Made by a program: the position numbers and the translations under genes. Source: Blastobasis lacticolella (lineage: Eukaryota; Arthropoda; Insecta; Lepidoptera; Blastobasidae). Taken from it: a stretch of DNA of 64,000 bases. The stretch is from contig LR990056.1 of assembly GCA_905147135.1 (NCBI GenBank), positions 13,278,001-13,342,000 on the forward strand, in the 5' to 3' direction. The notes under the pieces are model-generated. The model searched no databases and was not told the origin of the DNA. It was given only the letters and a program-made list of their open reading frames with translations. The first letter of the stretch is position 1. Each line of letters opens with the position of its first letter. Of the stretch, positions 53,001 to 62,611 are shown one piece after another.

Positions 53001-54207
53001 TCATTACACATGAACCTCGAATTGGTATGTAATTTCCGCAAAATGATAAGGCTTTGGTATTGTCCGGTTTCAAATCTTGAACACTGCCTCCAAGAGCAAT
53101 ATATTTACATAAGGATAACACATTTAAATCAGAACCAGTGTCTAATTTAAAGCATTCACTTTTGCCATTAGTTAAATATAAATTTTCATACCATTTTTTA
53201 GAGTCCTTACTGTCGTATAATCCATGGATCGTGGACACGTAGTACAATTGCTCCTCCGCATTGTTTTCACAATCATAAAACTCGTCGTCTATTTGAAACA
53301 CATGTTTACGAATGTTAGATGGACACATCTTTTTAAAATGCCCTAAATCACCGCACAAATAACACTTTGCGCGCTTCGCTGGACACCGCACTCCGTCGCA
53401 TTGCATTCCTGAGCACCCGCGACATTGTTGCCGGGCTGGCAACCCGCCGCCGGCCGGCGCCGCCGCGCGCCAGGCCGGCCCGCCGTAGGGCCCGCCGCGC
53501 CAGCTACCAGATCCGCCGCGCCAGCGCCGCGCCCCCATCGCGCGACCGCGCGCGGCCCGCGGCTCTGCACCGCCGCTGCTTGGCCCCCGTGTTCCATACA
53601 CGACGTTCACGGTCATGTCATCGACATGTGTGGTCTTGATCCCTTCTATTTGGCGTTTCTCTTCACCCGACATTTCGTTCGCTTGACATATTTTAACAGC
53701 TTGGGCCAATGTGAGGTCATCGGCCCTCAACAACCTGTCGCGAACTTTACTATCAAAAACGCCACAGACAATGCGATCGCGAATGAGACCCTCTTCGAGG
53801 TGTTCGAACTCGCACGACTGACTTATTAATTTTAAAGCGGTCACATACTCGTCGATAGATTCACCTTGCTCTTGTTGTCTCGTAAAAAACTTAAATCTGA
53901 CCATTGTTGTGTTCTGTTTTGTACCGAAATGTTCATTAAATTTCTTTACAATTGTTTCGAAATCATCTTTATTTTCATGTTTTTCGAACTTAAATGTGGA
54001 ATACACGTCGTAACCATCCGATCCAATTAAGTTGACTAATAAGCTTGTTTGAACTTCTGCGGTCTCCTTATGAACACCAGATGCCTTCAAGAATACGCTA
54101 AACTGGCGATACCATTTTCGCCACGCGTCCGCGCGGGCCACCGGTCCACCGTCAAGGCATAATTCGGATGGAGGACGTGCGTGTTCCATCTTCACAATTA
54201 CGAACAC
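50098..54207 (-). CDS. Ty3/gypsy gag-pol polyprotein, intact
   Basis: 1369 codons without stop or frameshift. Order: Gag, residues about 7-260, with an Arg/Gly-rich stretch 205-255; CCHC zinc knuckle C282-C285-H290-C295 (CYLCGDLGHFKKMC); aspartic protease with DTGSD at 356-360; reverse transcriptase about 455-680 with KLDARSGF (D564) and FIDD (624-627); RNase H with SVDAS (D773), E810 region and ETDHKP (D836); integrase with HDGH (991-994) and CAAC (1024-1027) zinc finger, catalytic D1055, D1108 (VTDNGP) and E1144 (GRSER), D-35-E spacing correct. All catalytic residues looked for are present. Gag and Pol are in one frame, so no frameshift is needed, as in mag-type elements. Start may be Met1 (54207) or Met7 (54189, AAGATGGA context). 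The C-terminal 100 residues are Ser/Thr-rich with no domain. Confidence 0.93.
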   Translation of the reverse strand: MFVIVKMEHARPPSELCLDGGPVARADAWRKWYRQFSVFLKASGVHKETAEVQTSLLVNLIGSDGYDVYSTFKFEKHENKDDFETIVKKFNEHFGTKQNTTMVRFKFFTRQQEQGESIDEYVTALKLISQSCEFEHLEEGLIRDRIVCGVFDSKVRDRLLRADDLTLAQAVKICQANEMSGEEKRQIEGIKTTHVDDMTVNVVYGTRGPSSGGAEPRAARGRAMGARRWRGGSGSWRGGPYGGPAWRAAAPAGGGLPARQQCRGCSGMQCDGVRCPAKRAKCYLCGDLGHFKKMCPSNIRKHVFQIDDEFYDCENNAEEQLYYVSTIHGLYDSKDSKKWYENLYLTNGKSECFKLDTGSDLNVLSLCKYIALGGSVQDLKPDNTKALSFCGNYIPIRGSCVMKWLHKDKQFELPFIISENKCQSVLGKYACELLGLVNRIFSLDISRYEQLFHGLGKLQGKFRIVIENNAQPSVCPVRKIPIGVRDNLLTELKRMEEMGVIRKVSHPTPWVNAIVVAAKKDGGLRVCLDPRPLNRVVRRAHYPLPTLTEIATKLEGARFFSKLDARSGFWMVEIDDDSADLCTFGTPFGRYQFLRLPYGINCASEVFHEKIRQALEGLEGVDSFIDDVIVWGSTLEEHDNRLQSLLERASQIGIKFNKDKCEFRVQKVTYLGHTFSPQGMSIDKNKLKAIHEMPIPHDRPSLERFLGMVNYLSKFIPNYSEIASPLRCLLKKDNVWQWDVGHSGAVCRLKEKVCSAPVLALYSAREPVLLSVDASAVALGAVLLQAGRPVEFASSTLTDTQTRYAQIEKELLAIVFALERFHQYVFGRKDVTVETDHKPLEALFQKALDSVPARLQRMMLRIQGYDFKVIYTPGKYMFIADTLSRAALPDLVSEKVSEEMEEQTCFLLTNVRFSDSKQNIIREHTTRDTECQLIKNYIQNGWPQHKNSVDERVRKLWPYKETFEYAGGIIFKDNLVYIPMDLRSEMVKKVHDGHLGIDRCKRHAREVMFWPGMSRDVERAVRRCAACRERAPRPPREPLLPHSVPDMPWLKVGSDIFQIGNKYYLILVDYFSNFIEVCPLTSISSKPVILAMKDQFARHGIPHELVTDNGPAYISKEFNNFTTEWGIHHTTSSPNYPQSNGRSERSVQTIKNMIFKSNNSGDDFYLGLLNYRSTPRGDISAPAELLMGRKLNTRLPTHSAILTPKYDCQTDYKKIIKSQQMSKYNYDKHAKDLPELKIGEPVIMLEHGQRKRAQVHAKSNQPRSYYLTDTQGKKYRRNRRHLIKLETAGETSSSATNNEDQWSSAEEDHNKTHTTCPSTSTASKITTGDTFPNTIVHASTENDINTGGSLRPAAVKARQIIKNLLNSKY

Positions 54208-54280
54208 GTTTAGTTAACTGATAATTAAGGTCTGCACTGCAATCCGGGACAAAACACTTTTTATTAATTCAAATTACGAA

Positions 54281-54292
54281 CCGCTGTCACCA
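54281..54292 (-). promoter_or_regulatory. primer-binding site
   Basis: TGGTGACAGCGG on the minus strand, directly after the 5' LTR's terminal CA. TGG matches the CCA end of a tRNA, and the rest would pair with its acceptor stem. The tRNA identity is not assigned. Confidence 0.85.
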
Positions 54293-54390
54293 TGATGTGA
54301 ATGAAACGATTATTAAATCAAGACTGATCTTTATTCCGATACCCACATTTTCATACATTAATAATTTATGATGTACCCACATACACAATA
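54293..54390 (-). repeat. 5' LTR of the Ty3 element
   Basis: 98 bp, identical to 49558-49655. As the 5' LTR it should carry the promoter; no clear TATA is visible in so short a sequence. Confidence 0.93.
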
Positions 54391-54525
54391 AAAACAAGTT
54401 GGACCCCAAACTACCAAACTGTGAAAACCCAATCAAAATCCATTCAGCGCTAATATTTCTTTTAGTTTAGCTGGTCTATTATGCCATAATGTTTTAATCT
54501 ATCGCGGTTATTATTACACATTTTA

Positions 54526-54662
54526 AGGGTATGTTCCGGGTTTCGTCCGGCGCTCGCAGCTCTCCAGTCGTCCCGTGACCATGATGCATGCAACTGTGTC
54601 GAAATATCGGGCTACTCGTCAACAAAGGTACGCGGTAGGAAACCCGGCACATGGGTATGTAA
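54526..54662. repeat. family M MITE-like copy
   Basis: Ends ATTTTAAGGGTATGTTCCGG and CCGGCACATGGGTATGTAAT form a partial inverted repeat. The core GACCATGATGCATGCAACTG, TCGAAATATCGGGCTACTCG matches 5420-5465 in reverse. Shorter than the copy at 5365. Confidence 0.65.
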
Positions 54663-54894
54663 TGGTAAAATGGTCAATTATGTTTTTACATCTTTCCAGT
54701 TTCCAAAATCAATTATACCCTTTAAGTTGCCCAGGCTTAACAGGCTTACAGACACATTCTTTACTGATTTATTATATCGCACTGCTCGCCACCGCTCATC
54801 CACACACCTTGGAGCCAAATTGGGCGCGAACTGTGCGGTTCCAAAGAAACTTTTTCCAATAAGGTTGCGAAATGACTTACCTGGAGAGTACAAG
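54663..54894 (+). other. possible LINE-derived frame
   Basis: A frame ending at 54936 (RTARHRSSTHLGAKLGANCA, PKKLFPIRLRNDLPGEYKSD) leads directly into the family K 3' end, so it may be the C-terminal coding part of the same LINE. No diagnostic motif is seen. Confidence 0.35.
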
Positions 54895-54992
54895 AGTGAT
54901 GCCCCTGGTATTGCAAACGTCCTTAGGCTGCAGTGACTGCTTACCATCAGGCGGGCCATAAGCTTGTTTGCCACCTTAGTGGTATAAAAAAG
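54895..54992 (+). repeat. LINE-like 3' end, family K
   Basis: GAGTGATGCCCCTGGTATTG, TTAGGCTGCAGTGACTGCTT, ACCATCAGGCGGGCCATAAG, CTTGTTTGCCACCTTAGTGG, TATAAAAAA. Same end as 80-170 on the opposite strand. Confidence 0.55.
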
Positions 54993-55467
54993 TATAGATT
55001 AATGCTTCACTGCTAAACCAACGACAACCTCCAGCAGTGTGCTCAAAAACATGGCAATTAAATAGCCGTAATCTGCTCTAACAAGCTCTCCTGGCAATCT
55101 GGAGTTGCTACAGCCCATTTAATATTCACAAAGGCCATCAATCATCTTGTTGTTGAGCGATGACTTGGCACCGACCAAGTTTTTCCTTTCAATGAAAATT
55201 CGCTCATTACCGCTGCCCGGAATCTCGAGGTGTTTTTGTCCGCTCCTATGCAATATAAAGGAAGCCACAAACGTTCAGACTGACTGTCAGTTTAAAGTCA
55301 AATCGTCGCCCGCTATCGTCTCCCTGCTGTCTTCATCCTTACACCTTAGAACCAAGCCTCCTTAGAAGTCAAAAACGTTGTGCTTCTAACGGAATCTGCC
55401 ACGTCCATCAAGATTGTGGACTGAGCTCCCTGAGAAGTTTTCCATGGAGAGTATACATAAATAAAAC
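54993..55467. other. no gene recognised
   Basis: 55150-55440 is GC-balanced. On the minus strand SPWKTSQGAQSTILMDVADS (about 55440-55380) and on the plus strand a 72-codon frame are both mildly protein-like; neither matches a family I can name. Possibly an old LINE or host pseudogene. Confidence 0.35.
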
Positions 55468-55613
55468 AATCATCTTGGCGTCGTCCCCGTTCTACTATTG
55501 CGCACGAGGGCTCGGGGTCCGTCTTGACCAGATCCAGGATTTTGCAGATCAGGTAATCACAGTGGAGCGACTGCCATCTGACCTCCGTGATCCTGATCGG
55601 CCAGATCGGATCG
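55468..55613 (-). repeat. SINE-A 3' half
   Basis: AATCATCTTGGCGTCGTCCC, CTCGGGGTCCGTCTTGACCA, GATCCAGGATTTTGCAGATC, AGTGGAGCGACTGCCATCTG. The head and first half are absent. Confidence 0.75.
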
Positions 55614-56124
55614 TTTACGCACCGCAATGAGCTCACCACTCGTTATATCCTCCTAATACAGCTGGCGAAGCGAGGTTGACCAAGGTCTTCCGGATTACGG
55701 TCTCCCGTGGCGGTATATTAATATTACTTTAATATGGTAATAGGTCACCTGTCATGCCGTCGGACCGACAACGACCGGGTCGTCTGTGGGCTACTTAGGA
55801 AACACCAAAGAACTTTTCGACCGACGGCAGAGAAACCTCCGAATCGACAGTGACCTAGTTTTTGTTTGACTTTAATATTTCATATAAAGTTTTTGATGTC
55901 GCCATGAAACTTTGGAACTTCGGAAATATATAGGTTGTTGGCTATTTTCTCGCAAGTTTGAAATTCTCTATTGTTGGTGGAATCGAGATTCAACTTTTAC
56001 TAGTTCAACTATTGGTAAATAATCTAGGTTATCCAATCGACAGCTGTTTTGTACTACTATAAAACTAAGAACAGATTGTTCCCTCAACAATATTAACTGG
56101 ATACTCTGAACTGGTAAGAGAGAA
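55614..56124. other. no gene recognised
   Basis: Mixed composition; 55640-55850 is GC-balanced without a frame. Nothing identified. Confidence 0.4.
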
Positions 56125-56190
56125 TAGGCTGTTCCTTGACAGGCATGTTCCATCACTTACCAGCTGTGACGGCGGTCAAATACATGCCTA
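56125..56190 (+). pseudogene. family D LINE C-terminal scrap
   Basis: NRLFLDRHVPSLTSCDGG then a stop shortly after, matching the end of 58675-58823 (NRLFLDRHAPSS). Confidence 0.5.
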
Positions 56191-57610
56191 GTGTCTCTTT
56201 ATTCAAAAGTTACTAGTAAAAGTAATCTGTTCCGATCGATTTTTTTATGCTACGCAGTGCCAAACGCGCAGACAACAATGCAAACATTATAAGAACTGTT
56301 GAATAGGTATGATCTGTTTAAACTGACTTGTCTTATTTGGTGAACAAACAATGCCCAAAATCACGACTTGCCGTATCAATCACGCTACGTATATTGTGTA
56401 TAGATGTCGAGAATTATACAAGAAACACATAGAATGTGAATTTCAACGGCACATTATCCATTTAAATACATAATTTCCTTAACCAAAAAAGACAAGTCAG
56501 TTTGGACAGATTATTGGTCATCATCACATCAGCCGAAAGACGCCTACTGCGCTAAAAGATAGACTAGGTTATGTTGAAATCAGGATAATAAAACTCAAGG
56601 GCCAAGTTGCTTATTGCCTACTATGGGGACTAGCGCGTCACGGTGAATTTTTTTGTAATTTTTTGGAACAATTTCGAAGATTTCGAATCTTTCTACTCAC
56701 CCAATGATGTTGTAATTTAACGAGATTGTGGCCAAAAATAGCAGTCATGTAAGTTTCCTCTGTTTGTAACAGTATTGTTCCCGGTGGATTCATTTGGGAC
56801 CTCTTAACTTTCCTTCGAGGGTCACACAATTAAAAGGACTCCATCACAAGGGAATAGTTTACTTACCAACTTTCTGTAAGTTTCTTTCTGTATTTTCCTA
56901 ATCCAATCATTAGTTTCAGTAATTACAATTTACGAACATAAATATAAACTGATAAAAATTGATACGCAAATAAGAAAAATTAAGCAGATGTTTCACAAAT
57001 AAAATTATCTCTGAAAATAGACTACGGTATAATTACGGCGCACGATCAGAATGAGACAAAGCCCTGACTGCATGGACTGACACACTGAATGGAAACTTGT
57101 CGAAGTACCTAAATCAAAATCCCACCAAAAACATTGTATGTGAAATTTGTTGGCCAAGTCTCGTAAGCTCTTAAGGATTTCACTGAGAACTGAGTTATCA
57201 CATAAGAGCCAAGCTCCTAACTCTACAAAGCCTAACTCCACAAACTCTAAATATGATCAGAAAGTTGGTAAGACCAAGATAGCGCGTAGCTAGCATCAGT
57301 TGATCATTGTCTCTGAAAGCTACGTTTGAATCTATCATAAAAGTTTTAGCTTTCTGGCATTACCTAACTAGACCGAAAATACGAGGATCTTTAAATACGA
57401 CGAAATGCTGTGAGGAGATAAGGTAGGTTGCCCCCAAATGATAGTTTCTTACCATTTGGTGTTTCCATTTACTTCGACAAGGTTCGATACCACTCCGAAT
57501 TCTTTGAATTTCATTGTTAATTTTTAAGAGAAAGATTTCTGATTTAACTTCGTTTCTAATGTCTATGTATAAGGACAGAGGTAGATGACCAATGTGTTGG
57601 TCAATTGTTT
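56191..57610. other. no gene; RTE tail scrap at 56518-56550
   Basis: GTCATCATCACATCAGCCGA, AAGACGCCTACTGC (56518-56550) is the tail-side end of the RTE family, minus orientation. Minus frames at 56638-56829 and 57005-57241 have no recognisable domain. CCAACTTTCTG near 56864 and CAGAAAGTTGG near 57258 form an 11-bp inverted pair; the 400 bases between could be an old inverted-repeat element. Confidence 0.4.
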
Positions 57611-57793
57611 GACGACCTGCGTGGTTCAGTCATTGATTTACTACCAACCGAATAAATCAATGGGTTCAGTGGATAAACTGAACACGACATGTAGAATTCT
57701 AATTATAGATGTATAGATGTAGTCAGTTGCAGCACCCACACACAAGCTTTGTTTACATTAGGGCTGTGTGAGTTGTCCAAACATATTTATTTA
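57611..57793 (+). repeat. SINE-B, rearranged copy
   Basis: Starts GACGACCTGCGTGGTTCAGT, then has AACCGAATAAATCAATGGGT in place of the second half of the tRNA head, and resumes at GCAGCACCCACACACAAGCT to GGCTGTGTGAGTTGTCC. Confidence 0.7.
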
Positions 57794-57796
57794 CAA

Positions 57797-57965
57797 CACT
57801 TTCACTACACATGTTATCGGGTTTGTTACCACGGTTATTATTGTTTTACCTCGATATTTCGTCGCAGTTGCATGCGTCATGGTCACGAGTTGACTGACTC
57901 TTGACTGGGTGGTAAAAACAATACTAACCGTGGTAACAAACCCGATAACATGTGTAGTGAAAGTG
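57797..57965. mobile_element. 169-bp family M MITE, about 57-bp arms
   Basis: Left arm CACTTTCACTACACATGTTA, TCGGGTTTGTTACCACGG, TTATTATTGTTTTACC is mirrored on the right with one or two mismatches (57909-57965). The central 54 bases carry the CGATATTTCGTCGCAGTTGC / ATGGTCACGAG core shared with 5365 and 54526. It lies three bases after the SINE-B end. Confidence 0.85.
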
Positions 57966-58674
57966 TAGTGAATAACCACGAAAGTCTTAAAACCTATATT
58001 TATCTACATTAATTTTATAATGATGGTAAACATATACCAAGCTTCAAACAGCCGAGTTGTGTACCAGGCAAGCATATAAGTGAAGAGTGTAGGAATAACA
58101 AGCGCCGGCATCGGAGAGCTGCCGAGTGGCTGCGAGGGCTCTCGCCCAGTGCACAGAGGACTGAAAAACAGTGCTGTTTGCAGAAAAACTAAAAGATGGT
58201 ATATCAAGGTATAGGTACCTATAGGTAAATGTGGCTATAAAACAGTATGAACAAGCAGTAAGCAAGTAAGTAGGTAGGTAAGCAGTGATATAATTATTGT
58301 GCTTTTTTTTATGTTAATATAATATCCCGTTGAGAAGGCTAGGTTACAGGGATATACGGCCTACGAGAATATAGACTGACTGACGAAAAGTGGTAAACTA
58401 ATTAGTAGAACATCTACGATTTTCAACATTAACCCTTTTAGTACCCAGAACCACTACACAACGGCTAAACCGTATCACATGCCCTACGTATCCTAGTAAT
58501 ATTATAAATGTAAAAGTTTGTAAGAATGGATGTTTGTAAGTAAATAAGTAAGTAAGTAAAACACTTTTTTTTCTCAGACATACGGCACAACATTCAAAAA
58601 TATTCGAGAAGAAGAAGTGAAGCAGAGACATAGAGGGAAAAAGAAGATACTCGATAAGATGTTCAAAATTTATA
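57966..58674. other. no gene recognised
   Basis: 58085-58165 is GC-richer (GGCATCGGAGAGCTGCCGAG, CTCTCGCCCAGTGCACAGAG) and may be a LINE coding scrap (plus-strand LEEWRSKLHAR-like wording is not certain). A GTAAGTAAGTAA run lies at 58258-58280 and 58545-58560. Confidence 0.35.
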
Positions 58675-58823
58675 ATGCGAACGGCTATGGAATGGAACGC
58701 GTTGCCTGCGAGTGTGTTCCCTGATCACTATAATATGGATGCCTTCAAGGCTGGAGTGAATAGGCTCTTCCTAGACAGGCATGCTCCATCTTCGACCGCA
58801 TCGTCACTTACCACCAGGTGAGA
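58675..58823 (+). pseudogene. family D LINE C-terminal fragment, best copy
   Basis: MRTAMEWNALPASVFPDHYN then MDAFKAGVNRLFLDRHAPSS and TASSLTTR before a stop at 58821. W-N-A-L-P-A-S-V-F-P is a hallmark of the last ORF2 segment in Jockey/CR1-type LINEs. A short A run follows at 58853. The 5' part is absent. Confidence 0.7.
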
Positions 58824-59841
58824 TGGCGGCAAATGCCTGAAAAGTCTAAAATTAAAAAAAAATGTTTGTTTGTTTGTTACTCGTTCACGCAAAACTGCTG
58901 AACTGTAAATTGCGATAAAATGTAGCAGTAACATAGCATATTACCCAGAACAACACATAGCCTACAATTTATTCCGAAGTTGAAAAGGTTCCCACGAGAA
59001 TTGACGCCCCCGAAATCGCAAGCAAAAGCTAGTTATTACATCAATAAACTATTCCACATCGATATCGTATCGAATTTCTTAACACATCGCACCGCTGAAG
59101 GGTACTTTCACAGATTTTCTGATCAATTTATTTCGCGGGCAAACCGATTGGGCACGGTCTCGGACTGCGTGGTATTTCCGGGGACGTGACTGGGCGGAAT
59201 CTTGAAGGTATAACTAAAGATGGAGGGAACACTTTGAAAGAAAGATTGAGTCAAATATCTACAATTTATTATACGATATTATCATCATCAGCATCCTAGC
59301 CGGTTACGGCCACAGCGACTATTAAAAGATATTTACAACAAATTAAAAAAAAAAACAAAGATTAAAAATTAATAATATTACAATGACAAAAATTAAAATT
59401 AATTATTATTAGATACTTGTCTAAATAAATGTCAACCTATTTTATTTTATTTGACTGTGGGCTGTGTTGAATTGCCCGACAATGCGAAATGCCCGAAGAT
59501 GACTGCAATAGCCTATTTTATTCGAGAACGTGCACATACAATGGCAACATATAAGGACTCTGCCCACATAGTTATATGAAATGGCTGCTGCCGATCGGGC
59601 CTTGCGAGCGTCACGGTGGTGGTCGAGACCAAATTTTCTTTGCTCTTCAAATGCGTTCACCTTATCATGCAATAGATGCCTCCTCCGATACAACCCATGT
59701 CTCTGAAGAATAGAGAACATTGGGAAGCACGATTGCCATGTAGACAGAGATTTTAGTGGATAGCCTCAAGTCGTGACTTCTCAGAACCTTTGTTCGAAGC
59801 TTGCCATAAGCAGCCGCCGCCGCGCCTATAATATATTATAT
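58824..59841. other. no gene recognised
   Basis: An ATTATCATCATCAGCATCCT start at 59278 followed by CCGGTTACGGCCACAGCGAC may be another ATC-tailed retroposon end. The 92-codon minus frame at 59442-59720 (FEEQRKFGLDHHRDARKARS) is GC-balanced and mildly protein-like but unidentified. Confidence 0.4.
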
Positions 59842-60090
59842 TAGTGGACTCGCGTGACTTGGTTCGCGCGGCGACCTACCCCTTTTTTAGGGTGGAAAAT
59901 CCATTTACGGGTATCAAAGCCCTACCCTACACCTTATTTACTCCTACCTACCCTTTTTTCTTGCCTATAAACCTTCCTCTTGAATCACTCTATCTATTGT
60001 TGAAAACCGCATTAAAATCCGTTGTGTAGTTTAAAGAAACTAAGCGTACAAAACAACAGACGGCGGGAAGCTACTTTGTCTTATACAATG
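59842..60090 (+). repeat. family H dispersed repeat
   Basis: GACTCGCGTGACTTGGTTCG, CTTTTTTAGGGTGG, TTTTTTCTTGCCTATAAACC, TCTATCTATTGTTGAAAACC and AAATCCGTTGTGTAG match 25185-25340 block by block. Non-coding. Confidence 0.6.
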
Positions 60091-60107
60091 TATATATATT
60101 ATCTTAG

Positions 60108-60198
60108 GAGCGTCGGCGGATTAATGGCTAGCAGGTCTGACTCGTAAGCGAGAGGTACAGAGTTCGATCCCAAGTGTCAACATGTACCAATGACATTT
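60108..60198 (+). repeat. SINE-A head only
   Basis: GAGCGTCGGCGGATTAATGG, CTGACTCGTAAGCGAGAGGT, GAGTTCGATCCC, ACATGTACCAATGAC; then cut by a family E-like repeat. Confidence 0.7.
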
Positions 60199-60420
60199 TT
60201 AAGGTTTCGTAGTAAACCAAGGAACCCTTTTAGTTTCGAAATGACCGTCTGTCCGTCCGTGCTTTACCTCAAAAACTATTGGTACTAGAGAGCTGAATTT
60301 TGGTATAGTTACACAATTATCCACACCGATAAAGTTGTAAAATAAAATCGTTTAAAAGTATCCTAATATACCAACTTATGAAATGTAGTTGGATTAGCAA
60401 ACATTTTATGCAAATTGTAT
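60199..60420 (+). repeat. family E-like repeat piece
   Basis: AAGGTTTCGTAGTAAACCAA, GGAACCCTTTTAGTTTCG, GACCGTCTGTCCGTCCGTGC and AAAACTATTGGTACTAGAGA. The GGAACCCTT.. and CTGTCTGTC.. wording is that of common lepidopteran repeats related to 6248-6842. Confidence 0.5.
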
Positions 60421-60809
60421 GGAAGAAAAGTTAGCTAGCTGTATTTATAACATTGTAATGTATTCATAGTAATTATTAATACAATATATAATAATTGTCT
60501 CAGTGTTTTTTACTTTATGTTTTTTTTCTTTTTGTATTGTAAATTTCCTGTTTCGTGGCTTCCATGTGTAATAAATGTATCGTTCTTTCTTTCAAATTGG
60601 TTTTGGTGTTCTCTCCACCTTTGGTTACAACTTCTTGGATGGGGTGTATCGACTACAGCATAAGGAAAAGAAAGCGGAACCACAGTATCGAAAGGACCGG
60701 TAGAACGCCTCAGTAGTTTCCCTGAAATACAGGTGTTGGCAGTAAATACGTAGGTACCTACTTAGCTGTAGGTGCCATATAGACTAGCAATAGTCTCTTG
60801 AATGGCTGT
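60421..60809. other. no gene recognised
   Basis: AT-rich then a short GC-balanced patch. GTTTCGTGGCTTCCATGTGT, AATAAATGTATCG (60551-60585) resembles a retroposon 3' end with an AATAAA signal. Confidence 0.4.
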
Positions 60810-60946
60810 CACGACTTAAGGGGTTCAGTAGTTAACATGCCACTTAACTATGTCATGCCAGGTTAACTATGTCTGCCACATATAGGTCCCGGGTTCGATT
60901 TCCGGCCGGGCAGAAATTGACATGATGAATTTTAATTTCTGTTACA
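60810..60946 (+). repeat. SINE-B head with internal duplication
   Basis: CACGACTTAAGGGGTTCAGT starts the head; TTAACTATGTC occurs twice (60844 and 60862), lengthening the D-arm/anticodon region. Box B GGGTTCGATTTCCGGCCGGG is kept; the body stops after TTTTAATTTCTGTTAC. Confidence 0.75.
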
Positions 60947-61450
60947 AAAGCCACAGCACCGTATAAAACATGACAGGCCAGTTCTTAAATAAAACCGAAG
61001 ATAGCTAGGGCATCCCTTCTTTATAACACGCAGGAGAATCGCCCAAATGGGCTTCAAATTAAACAAACTTATTATTTTTAGAGCGTCACAATCGCGATAT
61101 GCTGAAATTTTATGGCGCGAAAGTATATTTACTTGTAGTTGCAGTGTTCATTAGTCAATGAGCATTTTCCAACAGGTATCTAAATCTTTCCTAACCATAA
61201 CTCATAAAATATAATAAACTGTTGTACTTATATCAAATTTTAATAAAATAATTATAAAGGGTGTTTTCTTACTTTAAATTGAAATAAAAGAAAAAAAGTA
61301 GTATTTTTTGTGCCAAGGTTATGCATGGGCAAACAAAAGTCTACTATCACTACAAAGTGAATTTTTTCTTGTACTCGACGACGTAGGATTACCTACGGCG
61401 TTCCCACAGTCTACCAACCTACCTTTCATAAACTACAAAAAAAATTAATT
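60947..61450. other. no gene recognised
   Basis: AT-rich spacer; no frame or repeat recognised. Confidence 0.45.
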
Positions 61451-61464
61451 ATACATGTGTGATA

Positions 61465-61833
61465 ATTAAAAAAAAAAATGTTGGCGTTAATGTCCCAGTT
61501 ATGCCCTCGCGCACGATGACTAGGGTTCCGCCTTGACCATGATCCAGGATTTGACAGATCAGATTAATTACAGTGGAGCGACTACCATCTGACCTCCATG
61601 ACCCTCTACCAGGGAAACCTGACCAAATTGGATCATAGTTACACATCCAGTTGCCTGAATGTGCAGGTTTCATCACAATGTTTTCCCTCACCGTAGGAGC
61701 ATCGGTTAGTATTCAACTAATGTACATAACTCAGAAAAGAGTCATTGGTACATGGCCGCAGCGGGATTCGGACCCAGTACCTCTTGCTTACGAGTTGGAT
61801 ACTCAACCGCCCGGCTACCGACGCTCTCGAATC
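61465..61833 (-). mobile_element. SINE-A, full copy with 14-bp target duplication
   Basis: ATACATGTGTGATA is present at 61451-61464 and 61834-61847. Minus orientation: A/T-rich tail (61465-61479), TTGGCGTTAATGTCCCAGTT, GTGACC-type body with GATTTGACAGATCAGATTAA, head complement GATTCGGACCCAGTACCTCT, GCCCGGCTACCGACGCTC. It shows an A-tail next to the GATGATT position. Confidence 0.88.
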
Positions 61834-61847
61834 ATACATGTGTGATA

Positions 61848-62469
61848 CTGAATCTAAATGGAAAACCAGTTGAATACGTTTTCACTGTCATTCTATTTAT
61901 ATAATTAAAAACTTCATGCATATTACAGTACAAAGGCGGACTTAAAGCTACGTAGCTTTTTCTTCCAGTCAACCAGAGAGCAATTAACAGAAATTACAAG
62001 GCGGTGCAACAAAAAGGAAGAGTGAAGAACATAAAATAATTAATAAGTTAATTATACTGCTTGCTAAAGTATAAAAACTAGGTATTTTACTGCTACATTG
62101 GTATTGCAATATGACGATGATATAGCGCGACCAATTGCCGTAACTGTTATTTTCACAATCAAATGAATGGCTAATGGGGCCAATTACAATTTTCCGAAAT
62201 GAAATTGCAACGATTTGCTTCGTGCTTTTACCAGTAATTTTGAAACCTAATAAATATGCATCACTTTAAAATAATGTACAGATACCTAGCGTTTATTATG
62301 CTACATGAAACTAGTTTCTGCCTGTGACTTCATTTATGCAGACTTGTGTTAACTTGGTGTAGCGTATTCCAGGTCTTATCAATATTAACAGGATAGTAAT
62401 AGGGAATAAGTTCTCAAATGAAAATCGTTTTTTCAATATCAAACTTTTATCTAGCGGTATTTATCTAGC
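61848..62469. other. no gene recognised
   Basis: AT-rich; TTTATCTAGCGGTATTTATC at 62447 contains a small direct repeat (ATCTAGCGGTATTT twice). No gene. Confidence 0.45.
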
Positions 62470-62530
62470 GGTATTTATTTATTTATTTATTGGAATACCA
62501 ACAGCTATATCAAACATAATAGTATAGTAC
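62470..62530. repeat. family G LINE-like 3' end
   Basis: TTATTTATTTATTTATTGGA, ATACCAACAGCTATATCAAA; matches 21522-21570. Confidence 0.5.
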
Positions 62531-62611
62531 TCATGAAGACCATTCCAAAGAGCCCAAACACGATAGGATTATCGTGTTGCGATCATTAGTTCCTATAACC
62601 ACCTTCCGACT

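Larger units (their letters stand above)
49553..54395 (-). mobile_element. complete Ty3/gypsy retrotransposon, mag-like
   Basis: Element 49558-54390 (4833 bp), flanked by the 5-bp duplication AAAAC (49553-49557 and 54391-54395). Two 98-bp LTRs are identical base for base. In minus-strand order: LTR, primer-binding site, about 85-base leader, one intact 1369-codon gag-pol, about 430 bases 3' region, polypurine tract, LTR. Very short LTRs and one fused frame resemble the mag group first described in Bombyx. No envelope gene. Identical LTRs mean no detectable mutation since insertion, so it is young and could be active. Confidence 0.92.

Noticed and set aside
53343..53829. Several GC-rich frames on both strands
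   Set aside because: Shadows of the Gag Arg/Gly-rich region of the Ty3 element in other frames.
49558..54390. Infectious errantivirus (env-carrying gypsy)
   Set aside because: No env-like frame between the gag-pol stop and the polypurine tract.
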